Shown here piece by piece: positions 1 through 12,251 of a stretch of DNA of 64,000 nucleotides. The first letter of the stretch is position 1; each line of letters begins with the position of its first letter. The DNA is from Phalacrocorax aristotelis (taxonomy: Eukaryota > Chordata > Aves > Suliformes > Phalacrocoracidae). Made by a program: the position numbers and the translations under genes. The DNA lies in assembly GCF_949628215.1 (NCBI RefSeq), contig NC_134279.1:82827517-82891516 (forward strand), read 5' to 3'. The notes below the pieces were generated by a model, which worked only from the letters and a program-made list of their open reading frames with translations, searched no databases and was not told the DNA's origin.

Positions 1-429
1 GCCAGTGTGAAAAATCAATTAGGAAGAATTAGCGACGTGTCAACGGGTGTTGCGCGGGGAGAGTTACGGGCCCGATCCTGCCCACTGCTGCACGGCTTCA
101 CCAGGAGAAGGTGGCAGTGTGTCACCGGCCGTCCCTGCCACTGTTACAACCCCAAAACCATGATGCCCACGCATTTAAATCTCCACACCAGGCACCCGGC
201 CGTGCCTGGGGAGCCACAGGCTGCCCTGGAGCTCCGTGCCTCAGTTTCCCCATCCCTGCGATGGGGCTTGGCTGGGCCACAGCCCCCGAGCCCCGCAGCA
301 TCGCTGCCTGAACATGCCGGACCTTCGTCCCCCATTGGAGCCCATCCCCGTGGCCCCGGGACTGGAAGCGGTTCAGCGTGAGCATAACTCGCACTGTGTT
401 GCTGCTTTTCTTTCCCCTCCTCTTTCCGC

Positions 430-452
430 ATGTGTGTATATATATATATATA
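430..452. repeat. (TG)n/(TA)n microsatellite
   Basis: A short TG run passes directly into about nine TA dinucleotides. It is a simple-sequence repeat, likely length-polymorphic. Confidence 0.8.
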
Positions 453-540
453 AATAAGAAGGAAAAAAAACCCCACCCCAAACTCTGATTAAAATCCCTT
501 TTTTTATTCACCTGCCCATCTTTTCTCTGTCTCCATCTCC

Positions 541-765
541 CATTCTATCCAAACTCATAATTAATCGCTCAAGGCAAAAGTAATGAATGTTAATTGGCCA
601 TCTGTACAAAGACTAATTAAAATCTACCATGCTGGGGATTAAAACATACCTATAGCAACTGCCTGAATTGAGAATGAGACAGAGGAGAGATTGAGAAAAC
701 AGCTGAAAGGCTTGTGCAAAACGCAATCTCGCTTAGGTGTGAGATGAGTTGTAACTCGGAGATCT
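541..765. promoter_or_regulatory. Candidate conserved TAAT-rich enhancer
   Basis: This 225-bp block differs from the GC-rich DNA around it. It has balanced base composition and many TAAT or ATTA homeodomain cores, for example in the ATTAATCG, AATGTTAATTGG and GACTAATTAAAATC stretches. It has no open frame and no repeat signature. Such texture is typical of conserved non-coding elements near developmental homeobox genes. The link to EMX1 is inferred from vertebrate synteny and not shown by the sequence. Confidence 0.4.
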
Positions 766-854
766 GAGATGCTTTATTATTAAATTAAAAAAAAAAGGGG
801 GGGTTGGGGAAGAAAATTCTGAGCTGAGCCGGGAGATGGTTTAATGGGAAGAAA

Positions 855-1330
855 GGCCGCGGGAGATTTCAAAGGCGGAGCGACACCCTTTGGACCCCAA
901 CATTTTGGGTTTGGTTTGGATGAGGATAATAGCCGCCCTCTCCCCTCCCCGCCGGGAGAAAATATTTCGTGGTGTTTTCAGCTTCTTAGGGTTTCTGGAT
1001 GTGAAGAAACCACGCCGGGCACTGGGAAGCTGCTGGGCTGGAGCGGGGAAAGAGGCATCCCCTGAATCTGAAGAGTCAGGGACGGAGCCCGCAGCCCGAG
1101 CCAGGCCATCACCGCTGGCCTGCATCCCGCTCTGCCGCGGAGCTGCGCCGCGCCCTCGGCCGCCCTGCTCCGCTCCCGGCCCCTTCTTTGTCCTAAATCC
1201 TCGGCTTTTCAGGCCGGCCGCCTCTTTGTTGCGGGGAGGGTTTAGGAGTTGGAGGAATAGCGCAAAACGAATAAGCCAGTGTTAATTATTCACGGGGCTG
1301 CTCCTCCTCCTCCTCGCTGCGGCCCCAGTG
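855..1330. promoter_or_regulatory. CpG-rich island with no attached gene
   Basis: CpG dinucleotides are dense here, about twenty in the roughly 220 bp between 1080 and 1300, while most of the surrounding DNA is CpG-poor. No coding start or splice site that I trust follows on either strand. It could be the promoter of a non-coding transcript or a CpG-rich regulatory element of the neighbouring locus. Confidence 0.45.
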
Positions 1331-2034
1331 AGCCCCCTGGCCCCTTGCTCACACACCCCCTCATCCTCCCTGTGCTGCACATCAGGGCCCAGCGCGGAGC
1401 CGGGGCCCGTCCCACCCAGCCGAGGTGTCCCCTCCAGCGCTGGTGGCACGGCTGGAGGTGGCAGGAGGTGCCCGGCGGTGAAGGGCACCCAGGGGGATGC
1501 TGGCCAGAGGGTGGCAAGGAGGCTGGACCCTCTCTCCAAATGGGTTCCCCCAGGCTCAGGGAAGCTTTGGCATGTGCAAAATGCCATATTTTTTAGTAAA
1601 AAAAAAAAAAAAAGACAAGAAAAAAGTGTTTTTCCTCCAGCCAAAGCTGGGGGTAGGTTTCCACCAGAAATCACCAACCTGTGGCTGCACGGCCTCGTGT
1701 CCCCGAGCAGCTCGAGGCCAGGTCTGTCCCCATCTACCACACGCGCCAGCTCCGATGCCACCAAACAACCCATGGTTTTTTTAATCCCAGGTCCCCATTG
1801 TTTCCTTCTGGGAGCAGCCGGCCTCATCCCCGTACCCCTGCGATGCCGGGAACCACCGCCACCATCCTTCCTGGGGGCTTTTCGGGGGTCACAGTGTGGG
1901 GCGATGGGGAGGCTGGGCATCCCCCCGAGTGCGCTGATACTTTGCAGCCTCGCTGGAAGCACCCGGGCTCGGCTCTGCTCTTGTTTTCTCAGATTCGGCT
2001 GTGTTTACTCCCAACACGAGTGACCGCCGTGGCC

Positions 2035-2175
2035 CTATTACGGGAGCGGCTGACAGCTCGGCTGACAAGTGTGCTCGCGGCAGGAATGTGAATGCGGCTC
2101 CCGGCCTCGCCGCGGTGCCTCGGCGGCAGCTTTGCCAGCGGTGGCGCGGGCAGGGTGAGGCCACGCTGCCGGCTG
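2035..2175. promoter_or_regulatory. Small CpG-dense patch
   Basis: A cluster of CpGs (GCGG, CTCGG, CGCGG and CCGCGG contexts) lies in otherwise CpG-poor sequence. No open frame of interest covers it. Possibly part of the same regulatory landscape as the island at 855-1330. Confidence 0.3.
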
Positions 2176-2904
2176 GGTGAAGTGCGATCCCTGCGGAAGG
2201 AGCCGCTCTGGGTTTCCCATGGGCTTCCACATGGGATGGGGTGCTGCGAGTGATGGGTGCAGCGTGACTTGCTCGTCCTTTCTGGTCTAAACCCCGGTGC
2301 TGAGCATCTGTCAGAGTCTCCCGGCATCCTAACGGGAAGGACCTGGATCTGCTGGGATTATCTGGTGCTTGGGGAAGGGCTGAGCTGTCGGCCCGGTGGG
2401 GTTTCAAGGCCAGGTGGAGGATGACGGGCAGCAGATGTGTGGGATGGGCCGTGGAGGAACAGGATGGGCGCACTGATCTGAGCCAGCAGCTCTGCTGAAG
2501 GAATGGGGATGAGGAGCAGCCGCTGTCAGGACAGGCCAGTGTCCCCAAATCCCAGGGGAGCCACAGGAACAGCTCGGCCACTGCCAGCCTCCAGCTCAGT
2601 ACTCAATATTCGGGAAGGGAGGCTTGAAATGCACCCGGCTGCACCCCACGTGGGCTGGCAGCAAACAGGACAAAGTCTGGCTTTGGGTGCTGCATAAAAA
2701 AACCAGGAAAAACCTTGTATTGCTGGCAGCTCTTTCCCACCAGGGTGGAGGTGGCTGTCGGTCTGCAGGGCCCAGTTCAACCCCTGGTGAGTTTGATGGG
2801 TGCAGGGCAGCGCCAGGAGCGATGTCAAAGCCAAGGATCAGGTGCCAGTCCCAGCTTAGCGCCTGGCCCAGCAAGTCCAGCTGCTCCACCTGCACTGGAC
2901 AGAG

Positions 2905-3065
2905 ATGGTTTAATTAATGACAGATCATTTCTGCAATGTCCCTCCATTAACCTCCATAGCAGACTAAATAATAACTCATTAAAGGCATTTGAAGCTCGCA
3001 GGAACAGGACAGTTTACCAGCAAACTCGCTGCTCTTTGCCTCTAAACTAGGTTAATCTGTCATCT
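2905..3065. promoter_or_regulatory. Candidate conserved TAAT-rich element
   Basis: The block is AT-richer than its flanks and holds repeated homeodomain-type cores (TTTAATTAATGAC, CCATTAACC, AATAATAACTCATTAAAGG, GGTTAATC). There is no repeat signature and no coding frame. It resembles the block at 541-765 in texture but not in sequence. Confidence 0.35.
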
Positions 3066-5801
3066 CTCCTTGCTGGACCGGGGGGTCCCTCGTTACCCAT
3101 TACATGGCTGCTCCAGGGGACACGGCCAGCCTGGAGCTGGTCCTTCCCCTTGCTTAACGCTAAGGCCACCAAAACCTGGGGACAGCATAGAGGGGAGAGG
3201 AATAAAAGCACATCAGTGGGCTGAGAGCGAGGAGAGCGAAGAGTTACAGGCGGGAGGACGCGTGAGCAAGCGTTCAGTCTCGGGGAGAAGAGCTGGTGAG
3301 AACCGTGCCAGCTCAGCAGAAAGATGTTTGTTGTTCTAACCCTTTTGGGCTCGGTGAACAGCCACCAAATCCCAGCCACAGCCCCGAGAAGACCCTGCAA
3401 AGCTCCTGACTTGTTGCATAAAGAGGCGGGAGGCTCTGGGGTGGCTGGTCGCGTGTCGTGGAGATACCCAACACATGGCTCAGGTGTCTCCACAGGCATC
3501 TCAGTGGTTTCTGCCCATGGGATGGGGCTCCCCGGGTGGGATGTGTGGGCACCACCAGACCTTCCCCCCCCCCCCAGGAGCACCTTTGCCGGAGGAGCAG
3601 CTCATTTACCTTTGGCCTCGTGGCCGGAGGTGGCTGCTTGTTTGCGAGCAAGGAGCTCGTTGGGTACTCGGCGTCCTGGCCGAAAGGCCCGTACTCAGCA
3701 TTTCTGGCCGCTGGATGGGAAAATAAAGGTCTTCTTCTCCCTTTTGCTGAGAAACCTTTAATAAGGGGCAGAGAACCTGGCTGCAGCCTATAGCCCTGCT
3801 GAGCCGGGGGCAGCTCAGGTCAGTGGCCGAGATTTGGGAGGTCATTGGGTGCACGCCAGTTTTAATTTGGGAGGCTTTGGGGGGGATTTAGCCGGGTCGC
3901 CCTTGATGCCGTTCCGAGGACCTGGTCACACAAGCAGAAACAAAATCCGAGCAGTGACTTTTCCTCCTTTCATAACCCAGTTCTCTGCATTTCACCACCA
4001 GCACAAAGGGCACAGTGTCTCTCCTGGCATGGGAGGGGGCTGGGGAGGGTCCCCCTGGGGACGGTCACTGGGGTGGTGTCACCCCTAAACATCGCACACA
4101 CACTTCCCTTCCTGCCCCAAACTGCTATCAAGGCTGTCGTAGGGGCTTTCTGTAGCTCTTTAATAGGGAGCTCACATGGGCAGGCATCTGCACAGCTCGC
4201 GCTCCAGCCTTGTCTCCCCCTGTTTACCAGGGCTCCAGGAGACATCACACCTTCCCCGGCATCCATCCATTACAGAAATCGCTGTGGCCGGGAAGGGCCC
4301 AGCCTGGCAGCATGCCCATCGCGCTGCTTTGCCCCTGGCAGCGAGTAAATCGCTTTTCTTGTAAGTACGTGAGCTCAGAGCAAGGAGGGGGACACAGACT
4401 GTCCCACGGGAACCCTTGCAGCTATGCACTGGGAGAGCGGGGCTGGACAGCCCTTCCTGGGGCTGCCATGACCCTCAGGACTTTGCTCCAGGGATGGGAT
4501 GGGAAGGAAAAAGCAAAGGGGGGAAAAATGGGTGAATGCCCTGGGCAGTATTTCACTGCAGGAGGCAGGGTGGGAAGGCAGGCTGGTGTGGGGGGCAGAC
4601 TCGCTTGCAGGGACTCCTCCTGCTAGGCAGGGTTTTGGGCTTGACAAACCCCACTTCACCCCCGTCAGGGAGAACAGAGGCCATGGCTCCTGTCTGGGAT
4701 GGAGGAGGTGACGGCTCCTTTTGGGGTGATTCCCTTCAGCCATGGGGTTCATCCTTAGCCCATGGGAGAGCACTGCCCGAATATCGGGGCCCCTCCCTCG
4801 GGCTCGGCATGTCAGCCCCATCGGATACACTTTGCCAGGTGAGCTGTGAGCTCCTGACTCTGAAATTAGGAGAGCTCAAAACTTCTTTTTTTTTTAAATA
4901 CCATTTTCTCTCCCAGTTGAGCCCCTGGCATGGTCCCAGGCCCCCAGGACATGGACCCTTAATTTAAAAAAACCCAACCTGTTGTCATAGGCACCCGTGA
5001 TGAGATGGTGCAGAGGCAGGAGGGGAGCCTGAGCTTGCATCCTGCTCCATCCCCACCGAACAGCCCATTGCTGCTCCAGAGGCACCGATGCTGTCTCACC
5101 CTCCTGACTCTCTGCACTGGCTGCAGTCTGTTAGCCGGTCTCGGTACGCCCTCAGCTGGTCCCAGAAAATGCTAGAAAAGGGAAGACAAATATTTCATAT
5201 TGGTTTGCCATTGCATTTCAAAACACCCATGGGTGCACAGATGTCAGCCGGACCCGCGGGGCATGGGAAATGGGCCTGCTCCCTGGGCAGGGGATACTGG
5301 TACCCAGGGGGATGCTGGTACCCTGGGAATACCCCGAAAGCATCACGGCATTTCTCCATCAGCAGAGCGCTGCTCCTGGGGCAGGAGCCACAAGCTCGGC
5401 ACGTCCCTGGGGGTTACAGAGCAATGCCAAACACCTAAACACACCCACAGTGAGTCCAAGGGGATAAAACCCCTATTTAATAATTAAAACCTCCAGGAAA
5501 CAGCTCGGAGCACGAAGTGTGGAGTGACCACACTGAAGACAATCTCACTCCGTTGAACTGTGAGCGTGTGCTTGCTTCACCAGCAAAATTCAGCAGCGTG
5601 AGCCGCAGCACATTGCTGCAGCCGCTGGATTTGTGCTTGGTATGTGCTCGATGTTGGCAACAGGTTCCCTCTTCGAGCAGGTGTAGTTTCCTGGTTGAAG
5701 GGACCCGGACACCAAGGCTGATTTTTGCTCCTGCTGCTCATGGGCTGCCCCTGGGCTCCAGGGGAGAGAGAAAGGGGGCGAAAATGACCCAGGACTCAGC
5801 A

Positions 5802-6268
5802 CCTGTTAGAGCAGGTCCAGAGGAGGCCATGAAAATGGTCAGAGGGCTTCGACACCTCTGCTACGAGGCCAGGCTGGGAGAGTTGGGGTGGTTCAGCCTG
5901 GAGAAGAGAAGGCTGCGGGGAGACCTTATTGTGGCCTCCCAGTGCTTAAAGGGGGCTTTTAAGAAAGATGGAGACAGACATTTTAGCAGGGCCTGTTGCA
6001 ACAGGACAAGGGGTGATGGTTTTAAAATAAAAGAGGGCAGATTTAGACTGGATAGAAGGAAAAAATTTTTTACACTGAGGGTGGTGAAACCCTGGCCCAG
6101 GTTGCCCTGAGAGGTGGTCGATGCCCCATCCCTGGAAACACCCAAGGCCAGGCTGGACGGGGCTCTGAGCGACCTGATCTGGGTGAAGCTGTCCCTGCTC
6201 ACTGCAGGGGGTTGGGCTAGATGATCTCTGAAGGTCCCTTCCAACCCAAACCATGCCATGAATCAAAT
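5802..6268 (+). mobile_element. CR1 LINE, 5'-truncated copy, plus orientation
   Basis: The sequence follows the 3' part of avian CR1 elements. It has the segment around GTCCAGAGGAGGCC, then GGGTGGTTCAGCCTGGAGAA, then AGGGCCTGTTGCAACAGGACAAGG, then CTAGATGATCTC, and finally CCTTCCAACCCAAACC with a short decayed ATGAATC tail. Only the ORF2 C-terminal end and 3' UTR are left; the open frame here is broken and non-functional. The 5' boundary is uncertain by tens of bases. Confidence 0.9.
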
Positions 6269-6364
6269 CCAGTGTTTCATTCATAATTTCATTAATGTTG
6301 CACGCAGCAGGACAAAAGCACCTCCCTATCTAAAGCCAGCATTCCCTGCCCACATATCCTCTCT
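6269..6364 (+). repeat. Block shared with the 3' flank of a second CR1
   Basis: These ~95 bases directly follow the CR1 tail. They align without gaps to 48463-48562, which follows a different CR1 copy, at about 74 of 100 identical columns, starting with the shared TCCAGTGTTTCA. The rest of the two flanks is unrelated. I do not recognise the family. Confidence 0.75.
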
Positions 6365-8375
6365 TGGGGGAGAGGTTTGGGTTGGAGAAGGGCCTCGTTT
6401 CAAGCGGTGGTACCACAGCGCCTCACGTAGATGCTCCAAGATGACACGCAGAATTGCTGATACGCCCCCAGCCGCCCGAGAGTGGTCACACCTCAACTGA
6501 GAATGCACAGTCCAGAAATAAACCTTCCCCTTGGGTACCCTGGCTTTTAATGTGTCTTACCCTGAAGAACCCCTCTGCATCTCCCACCTGGCTAGTACCA
6601 TGTTGTCCCTGTGCCCAGGGCAGCCCTGCATCTCTGCACCCACCCACCTTCTCCTGCAATTTGGGCCTCCTCAAGCCTTTCTGGGGGGCCTCTTCCACCT
6701 TCAGCTCACAGTTTGTAACCCTGTAAGGGCAGGACTTGAGTCCCCCAGCTCCAAGCACTGGGGTTGTTTTTTTTCAGAGAATCAAATTGCAAAAGACAAT
6801 TTCTGCCCATGATGGGATGGGAGAAGCCCGCATGGATGCGGGGCAAGGAGGTGGGGGATTTTTAGCAGCAGCAGGGCCATCCAAGTTTCAGAGATCACAT
6901 TAAACACCACCAGGCATCAAACCCCAGAAAAACAACTCCGTTGCCAATGCAGTGAGCAGAGGGGGTTTTGCTAATAATAAGTTTCACAGGCATAGAGGGA
7001 AGATGAAAACAAGCAGCAGAATAGCTGGAGAAAGGGTTTTTTAAGTTTGACAGGATTAAGTTAACAGAAAGTTAATGAAATGGCTTAGAGATGGAAGAAC
7101 AGGACTCCAGGAGGGCACGCGTGGTGCCTTGTTGGATGAAGATGGTGCTTAACCCAGGCTCTCTCCTCCCACCCTCCCAAAAGTTTACCCTCTTTTAAAG
7201 ATACAGCAGGAGACCCAGACCAGACATGAAACTTTTAATGGCTGTAGGTTCAGGTAGAGAGGATTTGAAATTCGGGGCTGGGACAGAAGATGACTGCAGG
7301 AAGGTTGCTGTCACTGCGCACGGAGACACACTGGGCATGTCAAGGGTGTGCAGGGGACGCCACTGAGCTTCAGAGATGCTCTCCTGCATCAACACACACT
7401 GCAGATACAAGTGCTTTCTAGAAGGGCAAGTCTATAAGCACCTGTGCCTCCTGGAACCTGATGAAAAAATGGTAAAACCCCACAAAAAAATTAAAAGAAC
7501 AATCCAGGAGGGGGCCGAAGCCCCACATCCAGGCTTGGGCCCAGAACCTGCAGCCAGGAGCACGGCATGAACTCAGGGCTGCTCTCAGATGTGCTCTAAC
7601 CCGTGCTGTTCTTGAGCACAGGTTGATGTAAGCGGGTGACCCCAGCCAGGCACACAAACTCCCCATCTCCTCCACGGCCAGCTCCCCCTCCTGGTGATTT
7701 ACTGCCTTTGCTATAGGCAATATATCCAAAACTCAGCGACGGGCTTTGCTCCACGTCTTAAGGCACAAAACTCGCAGAGATGATCCCAGAACTGCAGGAG
7801 AGTCTAGACAAGCCACCGGTGAGACAGGGGATGTAGGGTCAAGGCTCTGGGGTGACAGCCACCACCTCCACCCCCAGGAATGGCTCTTTTGCCCTTTGGT
7901 GACCTGTTCAAGTGCTGAGCTCGCAGCTCCTGTGGGGCAAAGGGGACAGACGCGGGGACACTCAGCTCTAACCCTACCATTGGCTTCTTTGAGACCTTCT
8001 GGGGTGGCTTTCTGACCTGGCCTTGCGTGCATTGGTACCTCCTTGGCTCGCACACGCTCCTGCACAGGAGAGCTTTACGCCTCCATGCCCATTCCCTTGG
8101 AAAAGACACTTCTGCTCCCCCCATCCCCAGCAGCTGAGAAATCCCCCCTCCTGCCAGAGGGTACCCAGCAGGGCTCAACAGTTACAGCGCAGCGAGGCAG
8201 TAACTGCCCCCCGTCCCCATCGGGGCACTAGGAGTACGGATAAGGCACCCTGAGGTCTTCTCCTGAAAGCTGCGCAGCACCCAGGACCCACACAAGGTCA
8301 CCAAACACCCAAGGCCCAGCTCGTCGGACAGAAGCAGAAAGCAAAGCATGAAGGGGAGGGTGGAGGGAGAGTAAC
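6365..8375. other. Intergenic DNA and probable SPR 3' UTR
   Basis: No coding exon was recognised. The right-hand part must include the minus-strand SPR 3' UTR. I saw no minus-strand AATAAA close to the stop. The first weaker candidate is an ATTAAA read on the minus strand at 7234-7239, which would imply a 3' UTR of about 1.1 kb. A purine- and A-rich stretch near 6950-7090 has no open frame. Confidence 0.5.
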
Positions 8376-10180
<1,805 letters not shown>

Positions 10181-10225
10181 CCCGGCCCCGAACGCGGCGG
10201 GAAGGGGCGTGGGAACGCGCCTCCC

Positions 10226-10231
10226 CACGTG
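10226..10231. promoter_or_regulatory. CACGTG E-box upstream of SPR
   Basis: A palindromic CACGTG, continuing as CACGTGAC, lies 46 bp upstream of the SPR ATG and next to a GC box (CCCGCCCC). USF or MiT/TFE-type bHLH proteins bind such sites; occupancy is not known. Confidence 0.55.
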
Positions 10232-10263
10232 ACCCGCCCCATTCATCCTCCCGCCGCTTTGTG

Positions 10264-10268
10264 ATTGG
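10264..10268 (-). promoter_or_regulatory. CCAAT box (proximal)
   Basis: ATTGG on the plus strand, in the context GTGATTGGCC, reads as CCAAT on the SPR strand about 85 bp before the ATG. The context suits NF-Y. Confidence 0.6.
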
Positions 10269-10303
10269 CCGCTCCGAGCGTTCCGGTACCGCCCCCAACT
10301 CCG

Positions 10304-10308
10304 ATTGG
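10304..10308 (-). promoter_or_regulatory. CCAAT box (distal)
   Basis: A second ATTGG in a CCGATTGGCC context lies 40 bp from the first, about four helical turns away. Paired CCAAT boxes at this kind of spacing are common in NF-Y-driven, TATA-less promoters. Confidence 0.6.
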
Positions 10309-10435
10309 CCGCCTGCCGTCGGTTCGGCCGGTTGACGCGCGCTGTGGGGGCGCGGCCAGGGGAGGGCGCCCCCTGCCGGGCGCCTCGCGGCGCCGCTTCT
10401 GCCCCGGGCGCCGCGCGCGGCCGTACAAAACGGTC

Positions 10436-10500
10436 AGGTTTACACCAAAACCCAAGTTCCCCATCACAGGGACGGGATTTTGCTGTAAAGCAAGGAAAAT
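10436..10500 (+). repeat. Unidentified short repeat, copy A of inverted pair
   Basis: This core aligns to the reverse complement of 12181-12250 at about 85% identity with one 3-bp gap. The last ~22 bases (TGCTGTAAAGCAAGGAAAAT) are identical. Similarity continues weakly to about 10523. The family was not recognised. Confidence 0.75.
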
Positions 10501-12158
10501 ATGTGGGTGGGACAGGTAAAGAGGCGACGTTATTGGTTAAATTGGTTAAAGAACCAAATGTGGTTTGGGTTTTTTTTTTTTTAATAAATAATTTCTTTAA
10601 ATCTGGCCAAAGCACAGCTGCGCTTGGGTTCTTCTCCAACACATTTTTCTTCTTCAATGCATTTTACAATACATTTTTTTCAAAACATTCATTTTTCCAT
10701 ATATTTTTTTCCAGTGCAGATGAAAATCCCGGCCCCCCCACGCCATCTTGCAGCCACAGCGCTTTGCCGGCCGCCACTGCCGCAGCTTTCCTTGCAGACC
10801 GCACGCCAAGAAAGCCTTCATGCGCCTTTTTCCTCTGTGCTCATTAGTTTTGGCACCCAGCACTGGTCATTTATAGGCAGCAAAAGCGCTGTCCAATCCC
10901 CAAAAATTCTCCCAAACCCCTTTTTTAAAATGAAATCTCTTTGTGCACAAAGATGCAGACAACTTTCAGGGCCCTCCCTTTTGCAAGGGGTACCTGGTCT
11001 GCATGGAATTCGCTGGCAGCCGGGCTTCGTTTCCCAGCTGTTAAATCCTAAGGACAGATGGTGCCCGCAGCGCGTGAGCAGGTAACGAAGCAGAGTTTCG
11101 CTCTATCATGCAGCTGTGGACTGGGCTGAAACCCTCCAGCGTTCTAATAGAGCATTAAAAATTCATGGCATGGCAAAAACCCAAGAGCGATATTTGTTTT
11201 GCTAAAGCAAATCTTACACGTTCAGTAAAATTAAGATCATCAGCAAAAAAAAAAAAAAGAGACAGCAAACGCATTTTTTTTCACAAGTAGCTTCTTGATG
11301 GCAGAACTTGCTTTAGCGACTGCCAGTTCCCCCCTTCCCATTTTGGCAGCTCCGATCTCCTGCATCCGTCACGCTTCTTGCCCCGGTTCCCAGCCCGATG
11401 TCGCACCCTGGCCCGCGTGGCCGGGCTCAAAGCAAAACTGGTCCGGCTGGAAATGGCCACCATTTTGCTGGACTTCCCTTCCAGCAGACTGCATCGTCCA
11501 TCTGACCTGTTACCAGGCTATGGTGAAGGGTGTAAACGTAGGAGCGAGCGTCTGGGAAGCAGGTTTTTTTTAGCTGATAGAAGTTGCTTGTGCTGATATT
11601 CACTAAAAATAAATATCAGAGGGAGGGAACTGATGACCAACCCAGCCCAGAGCTGGAGCCAGAGGGCAGAGCCGCAAAGAAATGATAAATCCATAAGATT
11701 CCTCCTGCTGTCTCATCCTCGCCCTTGTGCTCCTCGGTAAAACAAACAGGCTCGTGCCAAGGACGCGCTTTGCCCGGTGCAAATTTAGGCGAATTAGGGG
11801 CGATGCGATGGGTCTTTTTGCCTCCTTGTCATCGCAGCCTCAGCAAGATAATTTCCCGTGCTCACGGCGCTGCTTTCGCACGGCTGCCCTGTGGCACCAC
11901 GTAACCTCCTGATGTGCTCGAGCCCTGACACCTGCAGCTGCCTGTAAGAAAGAAAGAACAAAAACTCATCCCTTTTTTCCCTCGCGGCCCGCTCCTCGGG
12001 GAAGTCTCGCTGCTGCATGTGCCCTTCTGGCTCAGACACATCATTGAGCGAGGCCAGGCAGCGCGTTTTGCTGGCGCGGGTGTCTGCCACGACCTTGGGC
12101 GGGCGGACTTGTTATCTCTGCCTTCTTCCTCTGCGGCATCGGTGCCAAGGACATCACT

Positions 12159-12251
12159 TCTTTAGCGGCTGCACCCCCGGATTTTCCTTGCTTTACAGCA
12201 AGAACCCATCCCTGTCACTGACGGTGAACTTGTATCTTGGTGTAAATCTAA
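12159..12251 (-). repeat. Unidentified short repeat, copy B of inverted pair
   Basis: It is the reverse-complement partner of 10436-10500, with weaker shared sequence towards 12159. It lies in intergenic DNA 1.7 kb from copy A and is not part of any recognisable gene. Confidence 0.75.

Larger units (their letters stand above)
1..5801. other. Non-coding flank left of SPR
   Basis: No convincing coding exon was found on either strand. The open frames are short, mutually overlapping and of low-complexity composition. The stretch holds a TA microsatellite, two TAAT-rich blocks and two CpG-dense patches, each listed separately. The remainder (about 1330-2030, 2180-2900 and 3070-5800) is GC-rich unique-looking DNA in which I see nothing specific. 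By known vertebrate gene order the next gene to the left is expected to be EMX1, but no EMX1 homeobox exon is present here, so this is inference only. Confidence 0.6.

Noticed and set aside
1-5800. Search for an EMX1 homeobox exon
   Set aside because: No frame shows the homeodomain; EMX1 is only inferred to lie further left.
5517-6110. 197-codon plus-strand open frame
   Set aside because: Its second half is CR1 3'-end sequence read in an arbitrary frame; no domain in the first half.
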